Translations under genes and position numbers: made by a program
Source of the DNA: an uncultured Flavobacteriales bacterium
Lineage (GTDB): Bacteria > Bacteroidota > Bacteroidia > Flavobacteriales_D > Parvicellaceae
Length of the DNA: 64,000 nt
Assembly: GCA_913030835.1 (NCBI GenBank)
Contig: CAJWDP010000002.1
Span: forward strand, 82,143-146,142
Direction: 5' to 3'
In this document: piece after piece, positions 43,851 through 54,574 of the stretch
How positions within the stretch are numbered: position 1 is the first letter of the stretch
Layout: each line of letters starts with the position of its first letter
Notes under the pieces: model-generated
What the model saw: the letters and a program-made list of their open reading frames with translations, nothing else
Database searches by the model: none
What the model was told of the DNA's origin: nothing

Positions 43851-44465
43851 TCATTTCGATTCGCTCTCCTCTACTAATATACCATCAGCCAAAAAAGAAA
43901 CACCTATTTCGGGTTCTGTTATGGCATCGTACTCTTCTTGTGTAACCGTGTCTCCGCTTTTCGCACGATCATCAAGATAATGTCTTTGCATTTCTACGCT
44001 TGTCGTGTCTATCCTCGCCAATCCATGAAATAACACTTTCTTTCCAACTGTCGATTCAATTGGTAGCGTAAAATGATCTTTGAATTTTACAAAAACAGGA
44101 TCACCATCCGACTTGGCCACCTCAATCCAGCATCCTGCCATTTGACATATTTCTGTGCACTCACCATAAACTGTCAGCTCCATCGCTTCTCCTTCCAGCG
44201 CACTGTTATACATATCATCCACGGAAACAGCTGCGCTATCCATAAAAGATCTGTTGATCCCGTAGGCTAGGTATTCTGTTTCGTTATGAACAACCGGTGT
44301 CGGAATGTCCATTTCGTCAATAGTAGTTGTGTTCTCCGCTTCCATCACTAATGAATCGGGCTGCGAATCCTCTTTCGAACTATCCATTTTCAATTCTTCT
44401 CCGGAACTGCCACATGCACTGACTAGCAGGGCAACAGAACAATATGTAAGTATAACCTTATGCAT
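43851..44465 (-). CDS. DUF4920 domain lipoprotein
   Basis: The 204-aa product has a lipobox VSAC (Cys18) and an acidic linker, then a DUF4920 domain: ECTEICQMAGCWIEVAKSDG and KFKDHFTLPIESTVGKKVLF, with ARIDTTSVEMQRHYLDD. The cysteine pair in CTEICQMAGCW suggests metal or redox use. DUF4920 has no firm function. It is downstream of the PorE-like gene on the same strand. Confidence 0.88.
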   Translation of the reverse strand: MHKVILTYCSVALLVSACGSSGEELKMDSSKEDSQPDSLVMEAENTTTIDEMDIPTPVVHNETEYLAYGINRSFMDSAAVSVDDMYNSALEGEAMELTVYGECTEICQMAGCWIEVAKSDGDPVFVKFKDHFTLPIESTVGKKVLFHGLARIDTTSVEMQRHYLDDRAKSGDTVTQEEYDAITEPEIGVSFLADGILVEESESK

Positions 44466-44499
44466 AACTCATTGATTTTTTACAAAACAATGAATTTTT

Positions 44500-46614
44500 T
44501 TAATAGGATACTATTTTAAAATCTGTTCTTCTATTCTTAGCTCGATTTGCGCTAGAATTGTTCGGGACTTTGGGCCTGCTTTCTCCATAACCCTTAAATG
44601 ATAATCTCGAAGCTTTTACACCCTTGGATGTCAAATACTCAAATACAGTAAAAGCACGATCCTTTGACAATGCCAAATTGTTTTCATCATTGCCAATATC
44701 ATCGGTATGTCCTTCTATTTCAATCGATATAGTACTGTTTTCCAGTAAGTACGACGCAAAGCCATCCAATACCAGCTGCGAGCCACCAATTAATTCAGAG
44801 GAATTGGATTTGTATAAAATCTCCTTGATTGTATAGGAATCGCCTAACTTAAGCTCCGATAATTCAACGGGTTCCATTTTGATAACCGGATCAATTTTGT
44901 TTTCTACGACTTCCGCACCTTTAATGATCTTCGAAGAAAATGCATGCCCCTCTTTCTTAATATTCACTAAGACGTCTTTCGGTTGATCGGACTTACCTAA
45001 ATTAACGACAGCCACCACCTTTCCTTTATCATCAATTTTCGATGGTGCCTTGACCGTTACTGTCTCACCATTGTCATCATTATAGGTCAGCTCAACTTCC
45101 GCTTCTGTTACCGCATTACCATCCGCATCTTTCAAGTCTGTTTTAAAAAGAGCTACGACATCCGGACGGGCCTCCTCAGGAAGATCAAATGAGTAAATGT
45201 CTCTTAAACCCTTACCTCCACTCCTACTCGATGAAAAGTAAGCATCCTTACCATCCAAACTTACAATAAGACCTTCCTCATCCCCATCAGAATTGATAGG
45301 GTAGCCAATATTCTTTGGTGTTGACCATTCACCGGTTGCTTCATCCTGACGCGTATAATAAATGTCGTATCCACCAGCACCCAGCCTGTGCTTTCCGGTA
45401 GTTGCTACATAATATAGCGTACGGCTGTCTGAATGCATGAACGGCGCTTTTTCATGACCGGAAGAGTTGATCACCGGTCCCATGTTCTTCGCCAAGCCCC
45501 AAGTACCATCCTCCTGTCGCTCCGAATAATAGAGATCCATGGTATATTGACCTCTGGAATTTTGATAACAATCTCCACGTGCAGAAGCAAAATATAAAGT
45601 GTTTCCATCAGCACTAATCGAAGGTTGCGCTTCCCACGACTGCTGACCATTGACATTCGGCCCCAGATTTTTAAGGTCTGACCATTGGTAAGCGTGCGTC
45701 TTATTTATAGAATCGTAAAACTCTTCATAATGCGTAACAAATAAATCGCAATTCAAGATATGCCCTTGTTGCTGACAAGCACACAAATACATTTCATGGT
45801 TATCGATGGATATCGAAACTCCACCGTATTTCGAATACTGTATCGTATTAAATGGATCGGGCATAACCTTTCCCTCACCCCAAGGTGATTTGCATGATGT
45901 GCGATCCGACATCGTCAATTCCTCCACTGTTCGGGTAATTAACTCTCCTTTTCCCTTGAACTCGTACCTTCTTGTAAACATGAGTAGCTCATTATCCGGT
46001 GAAATCATGGGTAAAAACTCTTCCTTTTCCGTAGAAACAGTTGCCACCAGTTTTGGGTCAAAAGGCACTGGATTGCCATAAAAGTTAAGATAAAAGTCAA
46101 TCTCCGGTAATACAGCCTCCACATCCTCTATCTGCTGAGCATAATTCCTCCCCAATTTTTTTTCATCATCTGTAGGGAATTCAAGGAAGAGTTCGAAATA
46201 TTTTTTAGCTAGTTCATCGTTTGTTTTGTTATAATAAACGATGCCAAGATTATAATACATATCGGCGTGCCAGTTCGGACAAACATCAATCAATCTGGTA
46301 TAGTATTTTATTGCGTGATCAAAGTATTCACCCCCTTGAATCTTGGCCTTCAGGAAATTCTTTTTTGCTATTTCCCACAAACATGCCCCGCACTGATCAT
46401 CGATTTCAAGTGCATCCCTTAATAGCTTCGTTTGTTCTTTATATGATTTGCCTCTGTCTTTTGCATTTTGATACAGCTTGTTGACTTTCTTATGTAGTGG
46501 AACAGCCAAACATGCCTCATCTTCTGAGTCGTCATTCGATTGACAGACACCTAGCTTCATCGCACATAGTAAATGTACTAACGCAAGTAAAAAAGCAATC
46601 CTTGTCATTCTCAT
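44500..46614 (-). CDS. PorE-like OmpA-family protein (TPR, beta-propeller, CRD, OmpA)
   Basis: The 704-aa product has a signal peptide, TPR-like helices (about 30-170), a WD40-like PD40 propeller (about 190-470, FASARGDCYQNSRGQYTMDL, SVSLDGKDAYFSSSRSGGKG-type repeats), a carboxypeptidase-regulatory-like domain (about 485-580) and a C-terminal OmpA-like domain (about 600-704, IEIEGHTDDIGND, LSKDRAFTVFEYL, NRRTDFKI). This order matches PorE, a peptidoglycan-tied component of the type IX secretion system. Paralogues with this order exist, so PorE itself is not proven. Confidence 0.88.
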   Translation of the reverse strand: MRMTRIAFLLALVHLLCAMKLGVCQSNDDSEDEACLAVPLHKKVNKLYQNAKDRGKSYKEQTKLLRDALEIDDQCGACLWEIAKKNFLKAKIQGGEYFDHAIKYYTRLIDVCPNWHADMYYNLGIVYYNKTNDELAKKYFELFLEFPTDDEKKLGRNYAQQIEDVEAVLPEIDFYLNFYGNPVPFDPKLVATVSTEKEEFLPMISPDNELLMFTRRYEFKGKGELITRTVEELTMSDRTSCKSPWGEGKVMPDPFNTIQYSKYGGVSISIDNHEMYLCACQQQGHILNCDLFVTHYEEFYDSINKTHAYQWSDLKNLGPNVNGQQSWEAQPSISADGNTLYFASARGDCYQNSRGQYTMDLYYSERQEDGTWGLAKNMGPVINSSGHEKAPFMHSDSRTLYYVATTGKHRLGAGGYDIYYTRQDEATGEWSTPKNIGYPINSDGDEEGLIVSLDGKDAYFSSSRSGGKGLRDIYSFDLPEEARPDVVALFKTDLKDADGNAVTEAEVELTYNDDNGETVTVKAPSKIDDKGKVVAVVNLGKSDQPKDVLVNIKKEGHAFSSKIIKGAEVVENKIDPVIKMEPVELSELKLGDSYTIKEILYKSNSSELIGGSQLVLDGFASYLLENSTISIEIEGHTDDIGNDENNLALSKDRAFTVFEYLTSKGVKASRLSFKGYGESRPKVPNNSSANRAKNRRTDFKIVSY

Positions 46615-46701
46615 TATCGCAAACCTTTTGGTTTACCGGGTCTATCTATCAAAAACTCGTCCAAATCAATACCAATAACGAATTTTCACTTACTTGTTAC
46701 A

Positions 46702-48024
46702 CTATAGCTGTTCAGTTTGTTCATTAGTAAGGTTCAGCTCCCCCTCACTTCTGGCAACAATCGTTGCTACAGTTGCATCTCCTGTTACGTTAACCGTAGT
46801 TCTGCACATGTCCAGTATCCGATCCACTGCGAATACAAGCCCTATTCCCTCAATTGGAATTTCAGGGAACAGACCTAAGACAATTGTCAGCATAACTAAA
46901 CCTGCACCAGGAACTGCCGCTGAGCCAATTGAAGCCAACGTAGCGGTAAGTAGAATTGCAAGCTGATCAGTAAGGGTTAAGTCAATATTAAAGCTCTGTG
47001 CGATAAACACTGCTGCCACAGCTTGATACAGGCTTGTTCCATCCATATTAATAGTAGCACCAAGCGGAAGAACAAAACTCGATACCTTCTTTGAAACTCC
47101 CAACTCCTCTTCCACCCTTTCCATCGTCACGGGCAATGTTGCCGCACTTGAGCTGGTTGAAAAAGCCAATAATTGAGCCGGCGATATCGCTTTTAAAAAT
47201 GTACTGAATTTAACCTTGCCAAATCTACCGACAAGAATCGGATACACAACGAATATCATGATTGCTAATCCGGCTATCACAGTCAGACTATATACCCCGA
47301 GTCCCGCAAGAATTTCCAACGCAAAACTGATATCTCCCTCGGAAACCTTTACTAAAACACCTGCTAAAAGTGCAAATACTCCAATCGGGGCGTAATACAT
47401 GATCAGGTCCACAATTTTCAGAATAATCTCATTGACACTCTCAAAAAACTTTCGAGTAGGCCCTGATTTATTCTCCGGCAACAGCACCATAGCGACACCA
47501 AACATTACGGCGAAAAAGATAATTTGTAACATGTTTCGGTTGTCTGAAGCGCTATAAAAGATATTGCTGGGAACGAAATCAATAAGTGGTTGCAAAGGAC
47601 CAGAATCCTTCGTTTCTTGAGCCACTTCCATTTTTTCTTTGGACTTATCCGCATACTTTTCAACCAATCTTCCTCTTGTATCCTCAGACATAAACTTACC
47701 CGGCTGAACCAGGTTGACCATTCCCAAACCTATCGATATGGCAATTACGGTGGTAAACAAATAGATCACAATTGATTTACCTCCTATTTTACCCAAGGTC
47801 CTGACATTATTCATGGAAGCGATACCAACAATTAAAGAAACCAGTACTAAGGGCACTGCAATCAATTTTAAGGAATTGATGAAAATGGTACCCCAAGGTG
47901 AGATCCAATCGTTGGTAAATTCTACCCACCCCTGGATCGTCGCGAGCAAACTGTAACCCAACCCGAGTGCCAATCCGATTATGATTTGCCAATGGAGTGC
48001 AATTTTTCTTTTCTTCCTTGTCAT
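46702..48024 (-). CDS. Dicarboxylate/amino acid:cation symporter (DAACS family)
   Basis: The 440-aa multipass protein has the DAACS landmarks: serine-rich [48 protein letters not shown] and [18 protein letters not shown]. It imports dicarboxylates or acidic/neutral amino acids with Na+ or H+. The start overlaps the aroC stop as ATGA, so both are probably translated from one transcript. The pairing of these functions is not an obvious pathway. Confidence 0.93.
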   Translation of the reverse strand: MTRKKRKIALHWQIIIGLALGLGYSLLATIQGWVEFTNDWISPWGTIFINSLKLIAVPLVLVSLIVGIASMNNVRTLGKIGGKSIVIYLFTTVIAISIGLGMVNLVQPGKFMSEDTRGRLVEKYADKSKEKMEVAQETKDSGPLQPLIDFVPSNIFYSASDNRNMLQIIFFAVMFGVAMVLLPENKSGPTRKFFESVNEIILKIVDLIMYYAPIGVFALLAGVLVKVSEGDISFALEILAGLGVYSLTVIAGLAIMIFVVYPILVGRFGKVKFSTFLKAISPAQLLAFSTSSSAATLPVTMERVEEELGVSKKVSSFVLPLGATINMDGTSLYQAVAAVFIAQSFNIDLTLTDQLAILLTATLASIGSAAVPGAGLVMLTIVLGLFPEIPIEGIGLVFAVDRILDMCRTTVNVTGDATVATIVARSEGELNLTNEQTEQL

Positions 48025-49100
48025 ATTTTAGTCGTTCTATTTCTCAACAAATGGTCAACCAGTGTAATGGCTGTCATAGCTTCAACTATAGGAACTGCCC
48101 TTGGCAAAACGCAAGGATCATGTCTTCCTTTTCCTGTAACAGCAATCTCATTTCCGGTCGTATCAACTGAAGTCTGATCCTTCATTATGGTTGATACGGG
48201 CTTAAAGGCTACATTAAAATAAATGTCCTCACCATTACTAATTCCGCCTTGTATTCCTCCAGAATGATTTGTTTTTGTCGTAATCTTTCCTCCCTCGTTT
48301 ATAAACGGATCATTGTGTTTGGAGCCACTCATTTTTGCCCCTTCGAAACCAGAACCGAGCTCAAAACCCTTTACTGCATTGATACTGAACATCGCTTTTG
48401 CCAGATCAGCATTTAGCTTATCAAAGACCGGTTCTCCTAATCCAATTGGACACCCGGAAACTACACAGCTAATTTCTCCACCAACGGAATCTCCATTTTT
48501 ACGCACCTCATCCACAAATTCAATCATTTCAGAAGCGAAATTTTCATCAGGAATACGCATCGGATTTTTATCGATCAGATTGAAATCAACTTCCGTGTGT
48601 TTTTTTTGCAAAGAAAAATCTCCAACTGAAGAAACGTAAGCCTTAACGTTAACCTTGTGAAGAGAGAGAATTTGCTTCGCTATTGCACCTGCAACTACTC
48701 TACATGCCGTTTCTCTGGCTGATGATCTCCCGCCTCCACGATGGTCCCTAATTCCATATTTTTCATAATACGTGTAATCCGCATGGGATGGTCTGAATTG
48801 ATCCTTTATGTGATCATAATCATCCGAATTTTGATCTTTGTTCTTAATGATGAATCCGATTGGGGTACCTGTTGTTGTATTTTGAAAAATTCCCGAAAGA
48901 AATTGTACAACATCACTTTCTTCACGCTGCGAAACCAGCTTACTTTGCCCCGGTTTCCTTCGGTCTAATTCAAGTTGAATCTGATTTAAATCCAACACGA
49001 CGCCCGATGGACAACCATCTATAACGCCACCTATTGCCTCCCCATGCGATTCACCGAATGAGGTTAAGCTGAACATCCTTCCGATTGTATTTCCTGCCAT
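48021..49100 (-). CDS. aroC: Chorismate synthase
   Basis: AroC makes chorismate from EPSP with reduced FMN. The 359-aa product opens [20 protein letters not shown] (GESHG at 16-20), has [18 protein letters not shown] and a late [20 protein letters not shown], and ends with [18 protein letters not shown]. All are signature motifs. The gene is followed by the DAACS symporter with a 4-base overlap. Its own other pathway genes are not in the window. Confidence 0.97.
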   Translation of the reverse strand: MAGNTIGRMFSLTSFGESHGEAIGGVIDGCPSGVVLDLNQIQLELDRRKPGQSKLVSQREESDVVQFLSGIFQNTTTGTPIGFIIKNKDQNSDDYDHIKDQFRPSHADYTYYEKYGIRDHRGGGRSSARETACRVVAGAIAKQILSLHKVNVKAYVSSVGDFSLQKKHTEVDFNLIDKNPMRIPDENFASEMIEFVDEVRKNGDSVGGEISCVVSGCPIGLGEPVFDKLNADLAKAMFSINAVKGFELGSGFEGAKMSGSKHNDPFINEGGKITTKTNHSGGIQGGISNGEDIYFNVAFKPVSTIMKDQTSVDTTGNEIAVTGKGRHDPCVLPRAVPIVEAMTAITLVDHLLRNRTTKI

Positions 49101-49179
49101 TTGAGCCTTAAAAATACTATCTAATCGCTTTGCACAATAAAATTGCCAATAAAATAAATGGAAAGCATAACTTTATTAT

Positions 49180-49764
49180 ATGAATGAAGACCATTTCGGT
49201 CAGAAACCGACTTTAAAAGCAATCAGCAACGCGTTTCACTGTGACGACACCGGTTCGCCATTTCAATCGTGTATTGAATGCAAAAAAGAACTCGTTGAAT
49301 CAAATGAACACTATTTTATAGAAAAGGCTATCCGACGATATCCTAACTCGACAGAAACGCTGACAATTTTTGAATTTGCGATTTGCATTTCTTGCGCTAA
49401 TCAACTCAATCAATCTCTTAGTGCAGAATCGCTAAGTAACATAACAAAATTTCAAATGGATAAGCTTAGAATGAGAAAAATCGATTCCACTTCGAATCGG
49501 TCAGAACATCCGCTGAGTACGTGCATTTTTTCGGGAATGGACATCTCACAATGCGAAGAATATCAAATTGTTGGTGCATTTAAAGGACATGATATGATCG
49601 TGAGCGATTTTCCTTTTGCTATAAGTGGTTCTATCATCGAATCCATGAGTGAAGTTTTATCACCCGGGACAAAGGATGAATTTGATGATTTTGTATCCAA
49701 ACACTTCACTGGTCCGCCAGAACTGCAGGAGCTTTGGGGAAAACCAAAAGTTATACTTGTTTAA
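49180..49764 (+). CDS. Hypothetical cysteine-rich protein
   Basis: The 194-aa soluble product has several cysteines (CIECKK at 32-37, CISCA at 72-76, CIFSGMDISQC), suggesting zinc or a metal site. No signal peptide is present and no family is recognised. It lies 6 bases upstream of the acetoacetate-decarboxylase-like gene, so the two are likely co-transcribed. Confidence 0.75.
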   Translation: MNEDHFGQKPTLKAISNAFHCDDTGSPFQSCIECKKELVESNEHYFIEKAIRRYPNSTETLTIFEFAICISCANQLNQSLSAESLSNITKFQMDKLRMRKIDSTSNRSEHPLSTCIFSGMDISQCEEYQIVGAFKGHDMIVSDFPFAISGSIIESMSEVLSPGTKDEFDDFVSKHFTGPPELQELWGKPKVILV

Positions 49765-49770
49765 TCGTAA

Positions 49771-50412
49771 ATGATGCTATATCCATCTCCATGGTTACTG
49801 AAAGGACGGGGTGTTATTTTGACCCATAGCTTTAAAAAAAGCTGGATCAAAAACCACGGTTTTATCCCAGATCATATGAAAAACAACTTCATTGGAGGAC
49901 TTTCGTTTACCATGTTGGTTGATTACCAGGAGTCAAACTGCGGACCGTACAAAGAGCTTTTGTTTATTCCCGGTCTTTTTCGGATTCGCAATAGAAATCA
50001 TTTGGTGATCACTAAGATCTATGTTGATTCTGAAGAGAGCCTGCAGTCCGGCAGGAAAAACTGGGGCATACCCAAAGAATTAGCAGAAATAAGCTGGATA
50101 CAAGATCACTCCACCCTCTCGTTCTCAGCACATGATAATAATGATCTGATTCTGAAGGCCAAGTTCAGGTTAAACCCATTTTATTTTCCATTAAGCAGTC
50201 AGCTCTCCCCATTCCACATTTACCAGGAATTGAACGATCAATGCTACTTGTTCAAACCTAATGGGTATGGCAGAGCAGCACTATGTAAACTGAAGGAATT
50301 GGATTCTTCACCCGACTTATTTCCTAAATTGAGCGAGAGTAGATTTTGCACAGCAATGCACGTGAAAAACTTCGATCTTTATTTCCCTTGTTCAAAAATA
50401 GAACGGCTTTAG
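49771..50412 (+). CDS. Acetoacetate decarboxylase-like protein
   Basis: The 213-aa product has the family-like region SLQSGRKNWGIPKELAEISW, matching the GR..WG.PK segment of acetoacetate decarboxylase and its relatives. The first half includes FTMLVDYQESNCGPYKELLF. The catalytic lysine region is only partly visible, so it may be a non-catalytic relative. Its 3' end overlaps the convergent DUF2279 gene by 21 bases. Confidence 0.82.
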   Translation: MMLYPSPWLLKGRGVILTHSFKKSWIKNHGFIPDHMKNNFIGGLSFTMLVDYQESNCGPYKELLFIPGLFRIRNRNHLVITKIYVDSEESLQSGRKNWGIPKELAEISWIQDHSTLSFSAHDNNDLILKAKFRLNPFYFPLSSQLSPFHIYQELNDQCYLFKPNGYGRAALCKLKELDSSPDLFPKLSESRFCTAMHVKNFDLYFPCSKIERL

Positions 50413-51324
50413 TTGTAGCCCATTTTTAGATAATTCCAGCGCAGGTGCAGGCAGTTTGATGAATCCAAAAGTCCCAAACACCATTCTGACCCATCTGTTC
50501 TTTATTTTCAATTTAGATAGATCGACATCTACGGATAAGTACCATTGACGATATCTGTTTAAATCATTGCACCAAGATTCATTCATACAATACATTTCAG
50601 GATCATCCTTTCCGCTAATCATCTCCTCGGCACCATATCCCAATGCCAGATTCAACCATCCGGGGAATTTCGTATTCTTAAATAGAAACGATTTGATGTT
50701 TAACGAAAGCCAATAGGTTTGACCATTGTAGTCTTTTAGCAGGCGCTCGGCACCACTTGTTCCTAGTAAAGAAGGCCTGTAGTCTGCAAATGCTGTGTAG
50801 TGCGCCGAAAATTTGAGTTTGATGCGTTGTTCGTTCCAGGCAACTCCCTGGCCGATTACCAAAACTGTTCCTGCTGCATTTGCAAGCATATCTCCCATAC
50901 TGAAACCCCATCCTTCTGAGAATCCATCCATCAGCTCCAAACCTGATAAATAGACCAGCCCTAAACCGCCGCCAAACCAAGTGGCTTGTTTGTCCCCAAG
51001 TCCGCTCCACTTCAGTGCTTCAATACCCGCATAACCGATATAATAGGATGTCATGGAGTGCCCGATTTTATCCATTTGAAGCCACTCCGAATTATCGTTA
51101 AAAAAATGGAAAGGCGTTTGCTGATACTGATTGTACCACAATTCATTAAGTGCCAGCAATGAACCAACTGTACCAATCGTTTCAATACCGATAACCGCTG
51201 CTAATTTTCTAGAGTTCAGGCTATCCGAATAGTGCAAGATGCTTTGGCCGTAGGAATGGTAATTAACTGTCCACAAGATGGGAGACAACAAAAGCAGTAA
51301 CTGTAATTTTTTCAATACTAGCAT
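50392..51324 (-). CDS. DUF2279 family outer-membrane-associated protein
   Basis: The 310-aa product has a signal peptide and the DUF2279 landmark region WLQMDKIGHSMTSYYIGYAG, then YLSGLELMDGFSEGWGFSMG and DMLANAAGTVLVIGQG. The rest is hydrophobic or barrel-like. DUF2279 proteins are common in Bacteroidota and have no firm function; a resemblance to YfiM lipoproteins is noted. Convergent overlap (21 bases) with the ADC-like gene. Confidence 0.88.
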   Translation of the reverse strand: MLVLKKLQLLLLLSPILWTVNYHSYGQSILHYSDSLNSRKLAAVIGIETIGTVGSLLALNELWYNQYQQTPFHFFNDNSEWLQMDKIGHSMTSYYIGYAGIEALKWSGLGDKQATWFGGGLGLVYLSGLELMDGFSEGWGFSMGDMLANAAGTVLVIGQGVAWNEQRIKLKFSAHYTAFADYRPSLLGTSGAERLLKDYNGQTYWLSLNIKSFLFKNTKFPGWLNLALGYGAEEMISGKDDPEMYCMNESWCNDLNRYRQWYLSVDVDLSKLKIKNRWVRMVFGTFGFIKLPAPALELSKNGLQLKPFYF

Positions 51325-51370
51325 TGTTTGATCAATGAACCAAATTTAAGACACAACAAAGGATAATATC

Positions 51371-53788
51371 CTATAGTTCAATGATTATTCCAATTGTGGG
51401 TAATACAGTTCCTGTAGAATTATCAATAAAATACGGCTGATACCGTGTAGAATCATTCGGATCAACTAGAAATTGTCCGTTGATATCGGACCGCATGTTC
51501 AGGATCGGTGCTTGCTCTGCAGTGAAGTTATACAAATTCTGAATGTCAAGATACAGGTCAATACTCCATTTTTTCATAAACCAACGTTTATCTACCCGCA
51601 CATCAAGCTGATGAAAATTACCTAAACGATTCGAATTCAATTGATTGTAATCCGGCAATCCTACTCCCCGAATGTTCCAGGCTGAAATCAATGATGAATT
51701 ACTGACGTCAAAAGGCGTATACGGTGCACCACCGGAGAAAAGCCATCTAAATCCTACGTCCCAATTTTTTTTGAACTTTTTTCCACCGGTCAATGAGATG
51801 ATATGCTTTGAATCCCAAGCAGAAGGTCGATATTCCCCATTCTTATCTTTGAATTCACTGGTTACAAAAGTGTAGGCCAAAATGCCATAAAAGCCTTTGA
51901 ACAGTTTTTGCTGTAAAAGCAACTCAACACCATAACTTCTTCCTTCGGAAGTACTCTCCGCTGGTTCATTACCAATCACTCCAAAATCAGCACCGAGGTT
52001 TGCCAAGGAAACCGAATCCGTTAATAAGAACGGGTAATTACTGTATCCTTTGTAAAATCCTTCCAGCGTAATTCGTGCGTTTTTAAACGTATTGTATTCA
52101 ATTCCTGCTACAATATGATTGGATTGAATGTAGGTGATATTATTGTTTTTGTTCACCAATGTATTTGCCTGGTCTCTGAAGCCTAAAACCGTGTAAGGAG
52201 GAAGCTGATAATACATACCTACATTACCGTTCAATCCAAATTGGTCTGTAATCATGTAAGACAGTGAAAATCTTGGAGAAAGCTGAGCCAGAGGATTCAA
52301 CATGGTTGTAGAGTAATCTGAAAAATCAGTCCTTAAACCTGCCGACATGGTGAGTCGTTTATCCAGCAGCCGCTTACTTGCTTGAGTAAAAACAGCATAC
52401 CTGTTAAAATTTAGCTCAGAATCAAAGTTAACTTCCTGCGGCCCCTGCGTTGTAAAGATTCTGTTGAACGTGCTATTCAGGTACTCAACGTTCTCAAATC
52501 CGAATCCCATATTAATTTTCCAACCACTCAATCGGACCGTATTTTCAAGTCTCAATTTGTTCTCAATTTCCTGCGAGGAATAATCCAAAATCAAGTTATC
52601 CTGTGAGGATTGATCGTTGTCTTCGTATTTGATCGCTTTGTTGTTCAGATGGTTTCTACTGACGACCAGCGTCTGATAACTGTTTTCTCTATAGTGTTTG
52701 TACACAGCACCAAGGCTATAGTTCCATTGCGTATTTACAGGAATATTCCCCAAGGTATAATTATTGAATTCAATCGTACTTGAGTCCGTTACTCCATCAT
52801 TCACAGATTCATTCAATACGAAATCATCCAACGCACCTAAACCAATTACAGTCAATTCGTTTTTCGAATTAAATCGATGTTTTAATTTAAATTGAGCGTC
52901 TGTGTACGTCGGCAAGAAAGGGAGTTTTAAGGCAGCAAATAAAAACTGAAGGTAGGATCTTCTTGCGCTGAAAATGAATGACGTGTTTTTTCCCAAAGGG
53001 CCATCAAAGGTGAGGCCGATATCACTAGACCCAACAGCAAAGGTTGTTTCAAGTTTTTCAGCATTACCGTCTCTTTGAACAAACTCAAATACGGAGCTGG
53101 CTGCATTTCCACGATTGGCAGGAAATGCCCCTGAATAGAAATCGACCTTTTCTATAAAATTCACATTTAACAAGCCTACGGGACCACCTGAGGCTCCTTG
53201 TGTAGCAAAGTGATTGATATTCGGCACCTCTACTCCATCTAGGTAGAACCTGTTTTCATTCGGAGCACCGCCTCGGATTATGATGTCATTTCTAAACGCA
53301 ACTGTTGGGCTTGCCCCGGGCAACGCCTGAATCACCTTGGATATATCCCTGTTCCCTCCCGGAAAGCGCGTGATTTCCGAGGCTTGAAGAGTTCTCAACG
53401 ATACTGGACTCTCTTGAGTTTTTGTAAAGGGATTCACTTTAATCACGACGGAATCCAGCTCACCAAATGCAACGGATTTCATTTGAACATTCAAAAAAGT
53501 CTTTTTTGCATTCGACACCTCTATTTCAAACCGAGTTGTCGTTTCATATCCAAAAGCCGAAAACTCTATGTTGTATAATCCCGGATCTAGATCGGACAAC
53601 TCGTAATTGCCATCTTCGTCTGATTCCACACCTTTCAGCGGATCTAAGATTTTGATCGTTGCAAAAACAATGGGATCATTGTTGGTCGCGTCTGTTAGTT
53701 GCCCGCCCACACGACCGTATTGGGAAAATATGTTCCCTGAGATGGACAGAATACCAAACAAACAGATCAATGCTTTTTTTCTAATCAA
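51371..53788 (-). CDS. TonB-dependent receptor with carboxypeptidase-regulatory domain
   Basis: The 805-aa product has a signal peptide, an N-terminal CarboxypepD_reg-like domain (about 24-110), a plug domain (TRFPGGNRDISKVIQALPGA) and a beta-barrel ending PTIGIIIEL. It imports a large substrate across the outer membrane with TonB-ExbBD. No SusD-like lipoprotein is adjacent, so it is not a classic PUL receptor. The ligand is unknown. A near-consensus promoter lies upstream. Confidence 0.94.
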   Translation of the reverse strand: MIRKKALICLFGILSISGNIFSQYGRVGGQLTDATNNDPIVFATIKILDPLKGVESDEDGNYELSDLDPGLYNIEFSAFGYETTTRFEIEVSNAKKTFLNVQMKSVAFGELDSVVIKVNPFTKTQESPVSLRTLQASEITRFPGGNRDISKVIQALPGASPTVAFRNDIIIRGGAPNENRFYLDGVEVPNINHFATQGASGGPVGLLNVNFIEKVDFYSGAFPANRGNAASSVFEFVQRDGNAEKLETTFAVGSSDIGLTFDGPLGKNTSFIFSARRSYLQFLFAALKLPFLPTYTDAQFKLKHRFNSKNELTVIGLGALDDFVLNESVNDGVTDSSTIEFNNYTLGNIPVNTQWNYSLGAVYKHYRENSYQTLVVSRNHLNNKAIKYEDNDQSSQDNLILDYSSQEIENKLRLENTVRLSGWKINMGFGFENVEYLNSTFNRIFTTQGPQEVNFDSELNFNRYAVFTQASKRLLDKRLTMSAGLRTDFSDYSTTMLNPLAQLSPRFSLSYMITDQFGLNGNVGMYYQLPPYTVLGFRDQANTLVNKNNNITYIQSNHIVAGIEYNTFKNARITLEGFYKGYSNYPFLLTDSVSLANLGADFGVIGNEPAESTSEGRSYGVELLLQQKLFKGFYGILAYTFVTSEFKDKNGEYRPSAWDSKHIISLTGGKKFKKNWDVGFRWLFSGGAPYTPFDVSNSSLISAWNIRGVGLPDYNQLNSNRLGNFHQLDVRVDKRWFMKKWSIDLYLDIQNLYNFTAEQAPILNMRSDINGQFLVDPNDSTRYQPYFIDNSTGTVLPTIGIIIEL

Positions 53789-53826
53789 AGCTTTATTTAT
53801 TTCTTTATTGGAACATCTTAATTCTA

Positions 53827-53857
53827 CAAATGTTCAGTTATTTTTGTCCTTTTCAAA
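53827..53857 (-). promoter_or_regulatory. Near-consensus promoter of the TonB-dependent receptor
   Basis: The minus strand reads TTTG (53857-53854), a 19-nt spacer, then AACATTTG (53834-53827), one base from TAnnTTTG. It lies 39 bases upstream of the receptor start. The divergent membrane-protein gene starts at 53864. Confidence 0.5.
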
Positions 53858-53863
53858 GTTGAT

Positions 53864-54574
53864 ATGAAAACTTCAAGCATTAAAACAATGATTCAAATCG
53901 GAATGCTATCGGTCGTCGGCTACATAACGATTTCCATTTTGGTCATGTTCTTTTATCATGGAGGAGACATGTTTGATCTTAATCGCTCCACCTACAATTT
54001 TTTTGGTTCTTTTTTAAGTGACCTTGGTCGAATGCATGGATTTTCAGGAGTAACTTCTTATACCACGGGAATTATTTACGGCATTGGGTTGGGGTTTATG
54101 GGAATTGGAACCATTCTGTTTTTCTGGGCACATCAATACCTTGTCCCGAAAACAATTGCCATAGTAAAACACGGAGCAACTATTGTAGGTATCATTACGG
54201 GAATTGGCTACATCGGCATCGCATGCACCCCATGGGACATCGTGCCAAAGACTCACTTGTTTTTTGTCTTTACGGGATTTATCTCTTTCAGTATCTGTTG
54301 TCTATTGATGTTCATCATTGTTATAAAAGATTCATCCTACCCTACCATTTTTGGATACATCTATCTTTTTCTCTGTTTATGGAATTTGACCTACGTTTTG
54401 TTCATGATTTATGGACCTGATTCGAGAGAACCGGCAGGACGTATTGTTCAGGCAACTGCACAAAAGATTGTGATCTACACCCAGTCTGCACTGACGATTT
54501 ATTGTGCTTATGGAGCTGTGCAAGTCAGCAACAAGAGAAAAGAAAAATTGATTGGTCAAACGGGTATATCATGA
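53864..54574 (+). CDS. Multipass membrane protein (DUF998-like)
   Basis: The 236-aa product has six hydrophobic segments (about 12-30, 62-82, 86-104, 110-130, 140-160, 175-195) and a short cytosolic tail, resembling DUF998 membrane proteins by topology. I cannot confirm the family by eye. Its stop overlaps the nth start (ATGA), and nth in turn overlaps the next gene, so these three form one unit. Confidence 0.8.
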   Translation: MKTSSIKTMIQIGMLSVVGYITISILVMFFYHGGDMFDLNRSTYNFFGSFLSDLGRMHGFSGVTSYTTGIIYGIGLGFMGIGTILFFWAHQYLVPKTIAIVKHGATIVGIITGIGYIGIACTPWDIVPKTHLFFVFTGFISFSICCLLMFIIVIKDSSYPTIFGYIYLFLCLWNLTYVLFMIYGPDSREPAGRIVQATAQKIVIYTQSALTIYCAYGAVQVSNKRKEKLIGQTGIS

